Shown here one piece after another: positions 24,871 to 38,900 of a stretch of 64,000 nucleotides of DNA (positions are counted from its first letter, which is position 1; every line of letters starts with the position of its first letter). Below the pieces are notes generated by a model. That model was not told the DNA's origin, ran no database searches, and was given only the letters and a program-made list of their open reading frames with translations. The translations under genes were made by a program, and so were the position numbers. Source of the DNA: Wuchereria bancrofti (Eukaryota > Nematoda > Chromadorea > Rhabditida > Onchocercidae); contig SSBO01000003.1 of NCBI GenBank assembly GCA_005281725.1, positions 9,850,581 through 9,914,580 on the forward strand, in the 5' to 3' direction.

Positions 24871-24872
24871 AG
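24871..24872 (+). promoter_or_regulatory. Likely spliced-leader acceptor of aminoacylase
   Basis: ATCATTTTTAG is followed by a single A and then the ATG at 24874. An acceptor one base before a start codon is typical of nematode trans-spliced genes, and it supports the chosen start. Confidence 0.7.
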
Positions 24873-24873
24873 A

Positions 24874-27800
24874 ATGAATGTTACATCAATAATTCCGGAA
24901 AAAGAAGAAGATATTGCGGTACGACATTTCCGTGAATATTTACGCATTAATACAGCTCATCCAAATCCGGATTATGGTAGGAAATATTTGTTAAAAAATA
25001 AAAGATATACTTTTTTTTTCATATATTTAATTATATAGCTTTAGATTTCATTTATTATTCATTTTAATTCATTCCATTCTACAAAATTTAGTCATAAAGT
25101 TTTTTTCCGGAATATTTTTTCTTCTAGTAATAGTAAAACTTCAATGATCAAAAATATTTTTTTTTTATTTTTTTTTCATTTAAAAGTTATAAAATTTCAA
25201 TAGCATACAGAAATGTTTAATATATATAATTTAAATATATAAATAATTTAATACAATAATGATAATAATAATGACAATAATAATCTAAAGTTTAATATAC
25301 AATGGAGTATATATTAGAAACATTCAGTTACTATGAATTACATATTGCTCCGGTTATGCTGGAATTACGTACCGGACATAGTTATACGTTATTTTCCTGA
25401 CAGGAAATCACAAGATGAAATCATATTAACTCATCCATTTCATTTCTTATCATTCTATTAGTTTAATTTCTGATTGTTTTGAAAAATCCGATTTTCCGGT
25501 GGAACATCCATCCATTTCAACTTGTATTAATTCTTATATTCAAAACTGGAATCGTTGTACAATATATAATTTAAAAAATAGAATAGTATAAATTTCATGA
25601 AAAAAGGAAAATTTTTTCAGAGAAATGTATTCGATTTTTATTTGATTTAGTGGATGGATTGAATTTTGAACGATCCGTTCATGAGGTTTGTCAATTTTTA
25701 TTCATATTATTGTATGTATGATACAAAAAAAAAAAAAATCAAATGGATTATTATAATTTAAATCAAATGGAACAAAATTTCCGGTTGAAAATATTTTAGG
25801 ATTATTCATTCATAAATTCGGTGCATATTTTTGCTCGCAATAGTTAATACTTAATATTAGTTAACTTATTTTTCTTTCCATTTCAAAATGTTCAGGAAAA
25901 AAGAATGACTGTTTTATTGGCTGTTATCCGGTTTTTTCTTTTGTTCTATTAGAAATGTAAAATTTATGAGAAATTGTGAGCATAAAAAACATTTATATAT
26001 TTAATTACATATGCATATTAGTTTTATAATTTATTAATTGATAAATTTACCTGGGCGGAAATAAACAATTTCAGTGTGTACCAGGTAAACCATTTATTAT
26101 CATGACTTTACGTGGACGTGATCAATCACTTCCATCATTAATGCTTTATTCGCATACTGATGTTGTCCCTACACCTAATAAGGTCAGAATTTTTTTCTTC
26201 TGTATAAAAAAAAATTGATAAATTTATGCTTATTTTAGAAATCTGAAAAATGTTACCTTTTTTTAGTTTTTCAATTTCAAGAAAAAAAAAGGAAGAAAAG
26301 GAAAAAGGCAAAAAAAAAATTGATAAATTTATGCCTATTTCAGAAATCTAAAAGATATTACTTTTTTCTTTTACTTCACTTTTTCAATTTCGAAAAGAAA
26401 AAAACGAAAAAAAGGAAGGAAGTAAGGAAAGAAAAGTAAAAAGGCAGCCATTTTTCTTTTTTTTTTTATTTTTAAAATATTTCAAAATATTACAGGAATA
26501 TTGGAAATTTGATCCATTTGCTGGAATTAAAGATTTTGATGGAAAAATTTATGGTCGTGGTGCACAAGATATGAAATCTATTGGTATTCAATATGTTGAA
26601 GCAATACGACGATTATTTAAAAATAGCCAAAATCAAGGAAATTTTCTACGAACATTACATATTGTATGGGGTCCAGGTTTTGATTTTTTTTTTTTTGAAA
26701 TTTAAATCTTGTTATTTCTTTTTTTTGTTTTTGTTTTTCAATGTTGGGTTAATTTTCTTAGGAAATAAACAGGATAATATTTATGTGTGAAATATTTTTA
26801 GATGAAGAAATAGGTGGTGAAGATGGAATGGAAAAATTTGTTGAAAGTGAAATATTTAAAAAATTAAATGTTGCATTTGCTTTGGATGAAGGATTACCAA
26901 CAGATGAAGAAGCATTTAAAGTATATTATGCGGAAAGATGTCCATGGTGTATGTTTTTCTTTTTTTTTAAGCCTTTCTTTTCTTTTTTACTTTTTTTACT
27001 TTGTTTTTTTTTTTGTTAAATTAAAATAATTTTAAGAATGAAAGGATAATGAGATTAAAAATATATAGGGAAATTATAAAATTTTCGTCTTTTTTTTTCA
27101 GGGATTGTTATAAGTTGTAAAGGTGAAGCAGGACATGGATTACAATTAATCGGAAATACTGCCAGTGAAAAATTGGTAAAATGTTTAATTTGCATTTTAA
27201 TTTTCTATTGAAATTCACAAATGTTATGCTTTCATAAATGTATTGTTTTATGGTTCTAAAGCATACTTATTTTGAAATAATTTTGATAAATAATGAACGC
27301 ATTTAAATTCAGTGATAAAAATGAAAAATTTGAAGTATATAAGGAAATTTGAAACAGTTTGAAACGGATATATATTAGGTATTTTTTTTTCAGTAAAGAA
27401 TTAAAAATTTAACTCACTTTTTTGTTGCTGTAAGAGATTACTTGACTGTAATTTTAGGAGAAAGAAAAAATTTGTTTTAATTATACGTTTAATTTCTTCA
27501 AAATGATATTTGTGACCTATATATATATATATTTTATTTTTTTTTTCAGCAAAAAATAATCAACAGTTTTATGAAATTCAGAGAAGAGCAAAAAAAACTG
27601 CTTGAATTAAACAAAGATTTAACGCTATCTAATGTGATCTCCGTAAATTTAACAAAAATTGAGGTTATTTTATTTCAATTTTTCTTTTTATCATTTAACT
27701 ACGATGATTAATTGTTTTATACCATTTTTTGAATTTTGTTTATTAATAATTTTTTTTTCAATTTTCTTTCTTTAATATGAAATAATTCTGTATAGGATGA

Positions 27801-29315
27801 ATTAACTCATTGATTTCAATTCGTAAAACACGGAATGCTAATTACTAATTGATCATTTTTACAAAAAAAAATTTTGCAGTGAAATGAGTAAAATGATTGA
27901 AATGGAAGAAAACTATTTAGTGGAAAAATTTGTTGAAAAAAAATATTTTTTTTTAGGGTGGAGTTCAATTGAATGTACTACCAACGGAGATTAAAGTATG
28001 TAAGTTTCATTTTCAAATCTTTTTTATTTAAGCACTTGAAGTCAATTAATTAGCAAAGCATGCTAATTAGAATGAGATCGATTATCTGATATGCACATTA
28101 ATGTAATTTTACCTTAATTAGACAATGAATAATTAGCTGTTTTATAATTTTTTTAAATTTCATTAGCGATAGTTGTCTTTTTTTCCTGTTTATTTAGCGA
28201 ATTGGTAAAGCTATCATTCATTTTATTTTTTAGGGTTCGATCTTCGGATACCACCAATGCACAATTTTGAGGTTAAATTTGACAAATAGCAATAATTTTA
28301 GCAATTTTACATCAATTAAAATAGTTTAATTGAAGCGCAAAAGATTTAGCCTATTGTTAACAGTTTTATTATCGATTCGAATAACTTCAATTAACTATTC
28401 AATGGTTATTATTAATTTTAATTTATAGGAATTGGAAGATCAAATTAGCAAATGGTGTACAGATGCAGGTAGTGATGTAACATTTAGCTTTATAAAGGTA
28501 CAAATATATGTTCTTTTTTTTTTTATTTTATATTAACATTTTTTGCAAATATTTTGATATTTTTTTTCCATATCATTAGAGTATTTTTAAATTTTTAATT
28601 TAACGTTTTTAATTTACTTTAAATTTTTAAGTATTTTCAATTAGAATACAAGTTTAGAATACAAGAATCAAAGCGATGACACCAGTAACAGATGATGATC
28701 CATGGTGGCATGCATTTTCATCAGTTTTTAAACAGTTGTATGTTTTTTGTAATTCTGTAATAAATTTAACCCAAGAAAAGCTATGCAAAAAATCTCTCTG
28801 AAGTAATTACTAAGCCTAGGACACATTCACTGGGCTTACTCTGATTTTGAATTGAAAGATAATAGTGATTTAAGTAATGTAAAATTGCTATCCATTGTGA
28901 TAATTTCCACTAAATACTTATAAATTTTGCTTCTTTTTTCTTTTTCATACTGATTTCAACAATATTTTTCTTTTCCATTAAGGAATTATCCGATATTATT
29001 GGATATTTTCCCGGGATCAACCGATTCACGTTTTCTGAGACAGGTTTAATAATTTCTTTTTTCCTTTTTTTTTTGCTCTTTTGCTTTTTTGATTTATTTA
29101 AATTTTGGACATGCATAATTTTATTTAAAAATTTTTTTATAACTTATAATTTATTGTCTTTTCAGAAAGGAATACGATCAATTGGTTTTAGTCCAATCAA
29201 TAAAACACCTCTATTACTTCATGCTTATAATGAATATATCACTGAGGAATGCTTTTTAAATGGTGTGACAATTTATGAAAAATTAATTGAGAAACTTGCT
29301 AATTTACCAGGATAA
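24874..29315 (+). CDS. ACY1: Aminoacylase-1 (N-acyl-L-amino acid amidohydrolase, M20 family), complete
   Basis: This cytosolic zinc enzyme hydrolyses N-acylated amino acids. Thirteen exons join in phase: 24874-24976, 25621-25685, 26075-26182, 26496-26676, 26802-26948, 27102-27175, 27550-27663, 27957-27999, 28234-28271, 28429-28497, 28658-28737, 28983-29043, 29166-29315. The product is 410 aa, against 408 in human ACY1. The M20 metal centre is intact: SHTDVVP (H83, D85), GAQDMK (D117), the catalytic and ligand pair in DEE (E154, E155), ALDEG (E182) and LLLHAYNE (H380). Other family landmarks are CPWW, CKGEAGHG and NLTKIEGGVQLNVLPTEI. The dimerisation/lid domain occupies roughly residues 200-310. 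The symbol is the vertebrate one; in C. elegans the name acy-1 means an unrelated adenylyl cyclase. No active-site loss or frameshift is seen. Confidence 0.96.
26200..26450. repeat. Tandem duplication in an aminoacylase intron, about 120 bp
   Basis: Two copies beginning AAAATTGATAAATTTATGC and running through AGAAATCT and a purine-rich AAGGAAG tail lie between exons 26182 and 26496. Each copy carries an acceptor-like TATTTTAG or TATTTCAG, which is not needed for the gene model. Confidence 0.75.
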
Positions 29316-32300
29316 CATCTTATAATGTATTTTCTTTTCTTTTTTTTTTTTTAAAAATGAATTTATATAGATGTGAAAAAATTATTTGTGATATTAAAAA
29401 TTGCTATCGGTTTTATTGTCAAAATTTTTCAGTCTCTTATTTTAATCTAATATTTCTTTTTTCAACATTTAAAAAAAAGAAACATTTTGAAAAATATTAT
29501 TTTAATGAAAAAAATTATTGGAAAAAATTTTGACATTTAATGCAAAAAAGATCACATATCCATTTTTTTTATAGCTTTCTTTTTTTTCTCTCTCTCTCTG
29601 CCAAATTATTTGCCGAATTACTATAACTGCCGAATTATTAGAAGTTATTGTAGTTACTTGACGATGGTTACTTGTATTCTTATCTGAAGAAAGTTTTTTA
29701 AAAAAAAATTACTATTGAAAGATAAATATTTAAATGATAAGTTTTATCATATACTGAAATTTTGTTCAAAATTATATTCAATTTATATATTTTACTAATT
29801 ATAGCATAAACTACATTATTGATTTCAAAATTACACTATTATCTATTTTGTAGCAAATAACAAATAGCAAAAAGAAAAAAAAGGAAACATTCCATTTCGA
29901 TCGATTCATTAATTGTTAATTTTCAAGAAAAAAAAAAGAAAAACGGTAGAAATTAAAAAATAACATTTTTTTTCGGCAACGTATTATTTATTATGGCTTT
30001 GATAAAATGAAATTCGATGAATCGTTTCAAATGAAAGATTTACTTTAGGCATGAAAGGCTTATATCTGAAATTTAATTGATCTGAGTGCTCTTTAATGCT
30101 CGAATAAACAAACAAAAAATTTTGCTACTAAAATTTTTCATTATATTTCTTACTAATTGCTAACAACAAAATTAGCATTTAATTCGTACTCAAAAAATTA
30201 GAATCTGTTTATGATAATGCGAATGTTATCATTTGTGAGCTTCATGACATTTTAGCTTCGTTATCACTATTTTTGATACTTTTAATTAAACAGTAGTTTT
30301 TGAGTTTTTGAATTTTTTGAAATTTATCACAAGTAGAGTTTTTGAAATTTATCACAAATATTTAATTTAAAGTTTACTTAAGCAACATTATATTATAGAA
30401 GACGGAAATTATCTTATTACAAAAAAGAAACTTTGCTTTGCTCAAAAAGTTATTGTACGTAATATACGTCAAAAGAAAAATCTTACTTTGCTTATGACTT
30501 TATTGTATGTCAAGGAAAGTTACAGAAAAAGTTATGATATAACTTTATACGAAATACTCTGATAAAGCTCTTAAAAAAAAATTGACACTATATGATCAAC
30601 CATACTTTTTACTCCTTGTTTGCAGCATGCAAATAGCATGCATGCAATACAAACAGAAATGAAAAGCAGTACTATTGATGAAACTAAATGATTTGTCCTG
30701 AAAGATTCATTAACAAGTAAATCGAAAAATTGGATTTATTTCGATTGTTTCAATTGCAGCCTAAATTATTATCACTGATAATTGTTAAGAACAAAATTAA
30801 AGGAATTGTTTGAAAAAGTAATTTAAAACTTATGAAAATATTTAGTATCAAATTTCTTGATGAAACATACAATGTAAATAATTCAAAATATGCAAATAAT
30901 CGTATTAATTTTTGTTTGAATTAAGTGCTAATAAGTTTAAAAATTACAATTCATCAAAAGAAATGTATATTTTGAATTTAATTGACAATTTTATTTGCAT
31001 TGCATATGATCTGCTCACATTCTAACATGATCATTAACAATTTAAACAAATAAAAAACTTTTTAAATTTCATTTTATAAAAAAATGAAGATTTAATAGCA
31101 ATCTTTGGGATAAATATTTCTATAAATATTAGTACTTGAAAAGCCTTCAAAAATAAATAATAACAACAAAAAAAAAAGTGACGAAACCTCACCTAATACA
31201 TTTACTTTATAAAATTTATCATTGAAATATGAAATTTCAATTGAAATTTTTCGTTTTTTTTAATTAAAATAAATCTAACTTAAACATTTAATCTAATCAA
31301 ATCTGAAAATTATACATAATTTTTGATTGCATAGCAAAATAAATTAAATTGCAATATTACATTTTATTATGATATAAAATTGATCAATAGTAATTAGCTA
31401 ATGAATATAATATTTAGATGTGAAACATTAATAAATAATAGTAAAAAGTTATTGCATTTTTTTTTTGCTTTTAAACTAAAACAATAATTATACTTTATTG
31501 TTTCAAATACTAATTTGCATTCAAATATATTTAATTTGCAATTGATAAATAACGATACCAATTCCAGTTTAATTTATAATTATAATTGATATTTAATTTA
31601 TAATTAATAGTATATTATTATTATTATTTTGTTATTATATAGTAAAATTTGTTAACAACTATTTACTAAATAGTGATTCAATTCTTGGCTAAAAAAAAAA
31701 AGAAAATATAAATAGCTTTAATATATTTGCTAAATAAACCATAAATAATGATAGCAATTCCAATATTATTTCCTGTGTAGTAAAGCTTTACTTTAAGAAA
31801 AGGTATATAAGCAAAATAAGATTATATATTACTCTTGGCTCTTTTATATATAAATATGTACTCTTGGCTCTTTTATATATACATATATATACTCTTGGCT
31901 CTTTAGCTGTATTTTAAATACTTATCCTAAAATGATTTTTTGCTAAGCTAAAATATAAGAGAGAGAGAAGAAAGTTAAAAGACAGGAAGTAAAGTTATAT
32001 GAGGGAGAGAGAGAGTGAGAGAGAGAGGTTTTCATCATATATTTTAAAGGCTTTTATTTATATTTAAGCAAATAAATGATAACTGCTAGAAAAAAAATTT
32101 TTTATGTGACAGAGTGACAAAGAGTGAAATAAAAGATGAAAATAATGAAAGTGGGAGGAAAGGGGGGGAAAGGCAGTGGTAGTTGAAATGAATTTTAGAA
32201 TTGGCCCAGTAATATTATGATTGGATATGTTATTTATGCATGACTGATCATAGCATAAGACTTCTTGCATAAACGATGTTAGATTTACTTTAACCAAATA

Positions 32301-32879
32301 ATACAATTTTATCAGTTAATTTTTGTTATTATCATTTTAATTTATGATTATTTTATTCGCTTTCTTTTTTTATTTAAGAAATTAATCAGATTTGTTGAAA
32401 ATTTGTTTGTTTGTTTTGTTTTGTTTTTTTTAATAGTTTAATTTTGTTAAAAGATAATAGTAAAAACGCTAACTGATTGTTTACTTTATTTGAACTTAAT
32501 TTGAGCATTTTAAATTATTGGATGCATAATTTGTGAAATGAAATTTTTTTGCTACTATTAAGAATTTAATTGCGTAATTAATTGCATAATTGTTTATAAT
32601 ATTTATTTTCTGTTAAATTATTGTAATAAATGTTTCTCAGAAGTTATTTTTCTTGATTTATTAATAAAAGTTATTGTTAATCATTTATTTTGCTTGCAGA
32701 ATTAAATATATTTTGTTAGCTTATTTTTTTAACTTTGTAAAATTAATTTTTTTTTATTAAAAAAGAAAATTCATATATTCATTTAATATTACTATAATTT
32801 TTTTGAAGGTGCAATTTTCATCATAATATTACTTCTAAATGCTTATCGTCGTGTTGTTGCAAAGTGACGACAACGGCTA
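29316..32879. other. Intergenic stretch between aminoacylase and the LDLRA-type receptor, no supported gene
   Basis: AT-rich spacer with homopolymers. It includes a three-copy TACTCTTGGCTCTTTT repeat (about 31825-31905) and a GA-rich patch (about 31960-32030). No domain or conserved frame was seen on either strand. Confidence 0.5.
31825..31905. repeat. Three-copy TACTCTTGGCTCTTTT repeat
   Basis: The 16-base core appears near 31829, 31859 and 31890, joined by TATATA-rich linkers. Confidence 0.8.
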
Positions 32880-35840
32880 ATGATCTTATTTGTTTACTAT
32901 TTGCAACGACAACTACAACGACAACAATTATTACTGATAGCATTTTTATTACAATTATTACCTATGCAACGTAAATTTGACGTAGCAACTCAGTTGATTA
33001 CAGTTACTGGTAATTTCCACGCTGCTAATGTTTTTCTTTTTTTTTTTACTTTTAATTCTTTGAAAATATTTAAAATTTTTAATTATACTTAAAGTTTTCA
33101 AATAAATTAGGAAATAATTATAGTTTGAAGTAAGTCTAATAGAATTATACTTTGAAATAACTTTAGTACAATTATACTTTGAAGTAGCAACAATTTAAAA
33201 CTTTGGAAAGTATAATAACTTTTATGTGTTTTTTTTTGCCTTCTTTTTTTCTGCTTAAAAATCCTCGAAACCATACCTAAACAAAAAAAAAAAAAAAAAA
33301 AACAGACAAACAAAAACACCTAAAGAATAAATTTTTTGATTGCAAATCAAAAATTCAAAATTTTTGAAAATAAAATAACTTTAATGGTTTCTCCTTTTTT
33401 TTCCACCCCTTTTCTTTTGCCTTCAAAATTACACATATTTCCTATTATCTGCTAAAAAATCAAATTTATAATTTAGTAATAATTTAAATTGTTACATTTA
33501 TATTTAAATAAATTTACTACTTGCAAAAGTAATTATTAAGAATGTTTCGCATTGTTTTCAATTTATTATAGAATTTTATTTCATTAATTTCAATTTATTA
33601 TAGAATTTTCGATGCGTGTCCCAGGTCGTTGTACGGTTGTTTCTGGTACTAATAGTAACTCAAAAATTTCACAACGACAACAATTTGATTGTGGTGGTAG
33701 CAAATTATTACCACAACAACAACATCGTTGTATTCCACTTCAACATTTTCATGATGGCATTGTCGACTGTCCTGATGGAAGTGATGAGTGTAAGTTAATT
33801 AATGAGTTAATATTGTAAGTCTTTTTAAATAAATTAAATTGTGAAAATTATCAATTAATATTGTGAGCTTTTTAAATAAGTTAAATTGTTAATTAATATT
33901 GTAATCTTTATTAACTAATGTTGTAATCTTTTTAAATAAGTTAATTTATCAATTTTATCAATTAATATTGTGACCTTTTTAAATAAATTGAAATCAATTA
34001 ATATTGCAACCTTTAATATTAATATTTGCAAAATTAATTAATATTGTAATCTTTTTAAATAAGTTAAATTAACAATTTTTGCCAATAATTATCAGTTATT
34101 TCAAAAAAATAAACATTATCAATAGTAAATCCAATCTAATAATAAATTATTGATTTTAAGAAATTTTATGTATAACAAAATTTATGCTTCCTTCAAAAAA
34201 AAGAGAAAAAGAAAAAGTTATGAATTATGAAAAATAACTGAACAAAAAAAAATGCTATTAATATTTGGAATAATTCATGTTAAATTAGTTAAATTTTATT
34301 TTCCTATACATCAGCAATTGTGTTTAATTCAATTTAATTTAATTTAAATTTCCTTCATATCTTCCTTTTTTCAGTTTGTTTTCCTGGTTACGTCAAATGT
34401 GGATCATATTGCGTATCATTACAACATGCAGCTCAGTGCTTTATTAATCCAAGTAATGTTTAATTACTTTATTAGTTGCAAAATTTACATAAAATGAAAT
34501 CTTTAATTTTATACTTATTTTAGGATGTGATAATACGCCAACATCACCACAATTTTGCAGTGTTATCAGTAAGTATCTTTAACTTTAATTTTAACAACAA
34601 AAAAAAAAGATTTGTAGTTATTTCAAAAATTTAACCATTCAAAAAATTTTATCAATTTTTTTTTTTGAAGTCTCAAATCGAATCATATAAAACTAAATAT
34701 TATTTTAAATGAATCTGTAAATCTCTCTGTCATAAGTAATTTTCGTTATACTAAAATGTATTCATACCAGCACTATTACATTTAAAATTTAAAATATGAT
34801 ATACAAATTAAACAATTATGTAAAGTAATACATATGACTATGATATTTTCAACTGATAAGCAAAATTTCAAAAATTTTCTTTTTAGAGAAAAAATTATGT
34901 TCAATTGAGGGAACAGTGCCTTGTAAAGGTTACGGTGAATGTGTTATGAGAAAATGGATCGAAAATGGTCAAACTAATTGTATTGATAAATCTGATCAAG
35001 GTTCTTTCTCATAAAAATAATTTATCACATAATTAATATCAAATTTAATAAATACGTGATTTACGTGAAAATATTACTCATCTAAAAACAATATTTTTTC
35101 TTTTTTTTTAAAAAAAAAGAACTTCTTTGAATTATTATCTAATTTAAATGTTTATTTTTTTAAAATTATTTCAGTGACATGTAATTTTTTTTTTTTAGAT
35201 CTTGCTTACATTGCTGTATTTGGTATTAAACGTGGTACTAATCGATATCAAAGTTTACAATTTATTAGTAATATATCGGATAATTTTAATGTTATGATTA
35301 GCACTCAACAATTTATACCACCTTGGCCTCAATTAGTTTCTCCTTCACCATCATCATATCATGGTCGGATTGATCATACTGATCATGGATCTATTTCGAT
35401 GATCACAAATGATTGGAATGATAATGCAATCACTCAGTCAACAACTACACAATTCATATTTCAAATACCAAATAATAATGATAATAACAATAATAATAGT
35501 AATAAAAGTTTAAATGAGCAACATTTCAAATTTTCAAATTTTGATACTACAATAGCTGGATTTATCAATAAATCAGAAAGCATCAATAATAATTTTAATT
35601 TCACACAAATAAATCATTTGATGCAACAAAATTTGCAAAATTTTATTCCAAATAATAAGCAGCAACATTCATTCAATAATTTGCAAAATTTTACCACTGG
35701 AATTGATAATAATCAAACAAGGTATAATTTTAATGATAATTCAAATTCTATTTCTAAAATTTTATTTAATCACTATAAAATCAAATATAGATGATTTTTA
35801 ATTTATTTTTTTTTACTACTGATCATTATTGTTAGAATGC

Positions 35841-35909
<69 letters not shown>

Positions 35910-38900
35910 TTTATCATCATTCTTCTAATAAAAAATTCAATAAAACAAATTTTAGAAAAATTAAAAATTTCAATAAGCAAAGCATTAACGAATTCAATAA
36001 ATTTACAAAATGATAAAATTAGTTGATAACTATAATATTAATGAAATATTATCATCAGTTAAATTTTCTAGTATTAATCGAATCAGTAACGATAATGGTA
36101 ATAATAAATTCGGATACAATGGTATTTTAAAACAGGATAATATCATTGTACCAAATGATATTTCATCATCATCATTATCACCATCACTATCACCATCGTT
36201 ATCACCATCGTTATCATCAAACAAAATAACGAATCAAAATAATATGTTCAATTTACCTACAAATATGATATCAAATGGTGTTGAAAATACAGCGATAATA
36301 TCAAAGGAATTAGAACGAATGCAATCATTAAATTTAACAAAACAACAACGAGAGGAACAAATTATCAGTACATCACAAAATGGTAACTTTTTTTTCTTCT
36401 CTCTCTTTCCCTCCCTCTCTCTCTCCTTGAAGTAAACAATTCATTATGCAATATTGTCAATAATTTTTATGTTATCAATTATAATTAAACAAATAATTTT
36501 TGAAATTATTAGATGATTTAGCCAATCTTATCACTAGTACTACAACTTATCACTTATCACCGGATCAAATTGCTTGTGCTCGTTATGAATATGCTGAAGC
36601 ACACCGTTTGGTACCAAAACCATTATGTACCTGTCCAGCAGGACAAATGCCTAGTGGTAAGAATGCAACATGTAAAAGTATGTATTATTCAATATTCAAA
36701 TCTTTTTAATAATTTAAAAAAAATTTAAACATTTATTATTTTCGATAGTGCAAGAAGAAATTGATAAATTTCAAATTTAAATTTATCAATTATACAATCA
36801 AAATAATTGATAAAACAATTATATCAAATTTCGAACGCATTTATTCTATATATTTACATTTAACTGTGATGCAAAATAAAATAATGAAATATATGAAAAG
36901 TGAAAGTTATCACAAAGTGCTGATAATTTTATTTTCTTGCCAGTAATTGATAATTTTATTTTCTTATCAGTAATTATGTTAATTTCTTAGCAACTATTGT
37001 ATCAACATTTGGTATAGATGTCTATAATATGTGCGGTGGTATGGAAACTATTCCGGAAGAGCGATCACGGCTTGCTATTTTAGTGGTTGGTTTTTTTTTT
37101 TATTTTACTGACTTTTAAAAATTTTGAAATTTGAGACAGAAAAAAGGGAAGAGAGAGAGAGAAAATGAACATTTATCAAAATGCATTTCAACTGAATCGT
37201 ATCTGATTATCTTATCAAGCTTATGTCCGGCATGATGGTCAATGTCACTGATTATTTAATAATTTATAATTCGAGATTTTTTTTTTCAAATATAAACATA
37301 AACAATAGAGAGAGAGAGAGAGGGAAAGAAGGAAAGAAAGAGAAAAGTGAACATTTATTAAAATGTATTTCAGTTGAATCGTACCGGATTACCATATCAG
37401 GCTTGTGTCCGGCGTGATGGTCATCCGGTTATGGTGCAAGTTGATTGCTCACAGTGTACTGTTGAAGAGTTTGATGAAGCTTTTAAACAAAATTCCAATG
37501 ATCAATATGTACCTTTACGTATAATGGGTATTAATTTATTGTTGCTAATTAATTAGTCAAAGTATAAAATGATTAAATAGCTAATTTAGATAGTATATGT
37601 TATCATTAGCTCCTTAAAAATTTTTTAAAAAAGATTTTTATAATTTTTTTCAAAAAAAAACTATAATTTTAAACAATAAATTTCGTATTTTTTTAATCAT
37701 TTAAATTTTAATCGTTTTTCTAATATTACGTCAAATTTTTTCTTAATCATTTCTAAGCTTTATTGTAACTTTATCATATAATTGCACAATTATCTATAAT
37801 AATTCTTTTCCTAAGCAATTCATTTATTCATAATAAAATGACAATTTCTGTTTGAATATTTAATATTAAAAAATTTTAAATGACAATTTTTAAATGTTTG
37901 ATATATTCTTGACCATGCTTACAATAATGTATCATATGAAATTTGTAGAACTTTCTGTTGGCGCTTGTTTGACATCTGCGCTCAATGATTGTGATCCAGA
38001 ACATGCTGATTGTTTAATTAATGGTCCTCGATATGAATGTCGATGTCATGATGGTTGGAATGATACATCAAAAGAAATTGGCCAAGCGGAAGGAAGACGA
38101 TGTGAACAATTAATTTTACTTGCTGATGGGTAAAATTTTATCATCTTTTATTTTCTATTACTTTTTTTTCCTTTTGTTTTAAAAATTAATTACTTCTATT
38201 AATAATTTAAGAATTGATGAAGCATTTATCAAATTACTTTCGATCTTATTTTATTTTTTTTAAAATTAATTTCAGATGTATTTTATTTCATGGTTATTGT
38301 TTAATATGGTGGCTTCTTTTATTTGGTATTATTTTCATTTTAATATTATTATTATTGTATTGGTTAGGTTGTAAATTATATAAATTATGCCAAAAACGAC
38401 GAAGACGAAATGTTATAGAAGAACAGGTATGAAATTTATTTACATTTTTCTTTCTTTTCTTTTTTTTTTTTTTTATTCAAACTAATTTTTCTTTTTATTC
38501 CTTTATAATTTTTCATTTTATTTATAGGGCCATTTGGTTACATCGGAAGTTAATTCAGTCAAAAATAACAATGCTAATGATAAATTAGCTATAATCGAAT
38601 CAATCAATATGAATAATAATCCAAATTCCATCGATACAATTAGTACAGCAGCAGATTGTAATGAAAAAATAGTAACAACAACAACAACAATAACAACAAC
38701 AACTGATAACAAATGTATTCCTAATTCGATGCAAAATGAAAAACAAAATGTAACAAAAATTGCGGAAAAAATTTTAATCAAACAGGAAAGTATAAAATCA
38801 TTGGATTTAATTGAAAAAAATGATGAAGACGAACAATCAGAAATGCAATCAGAAAAATTGGAACAAACTTTTGATGAATTAAAATGTTGGTCATTTATTG

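Noticed and set aside
25320..25560. Extra aminoacylase exon in intron 1 (CCGG-containing segment)
   Set aside because: The segment contains stops in the needed frame, and exons 1 and 2 already join in phase at the expected family position.
35829..36026. Poly-Asn open frame as a coding exon
   Set aside because: Its phase does not fit the donor at 35721 or the frame of the following exon; better explained as an intronic (AAT)n repeat.
37223..37417. Open frame starting MSGMMVNVTDY as a real exon
   Set aside because: It begins in the decayed duplicate of the next exon, which has lost its acceptor and frame.
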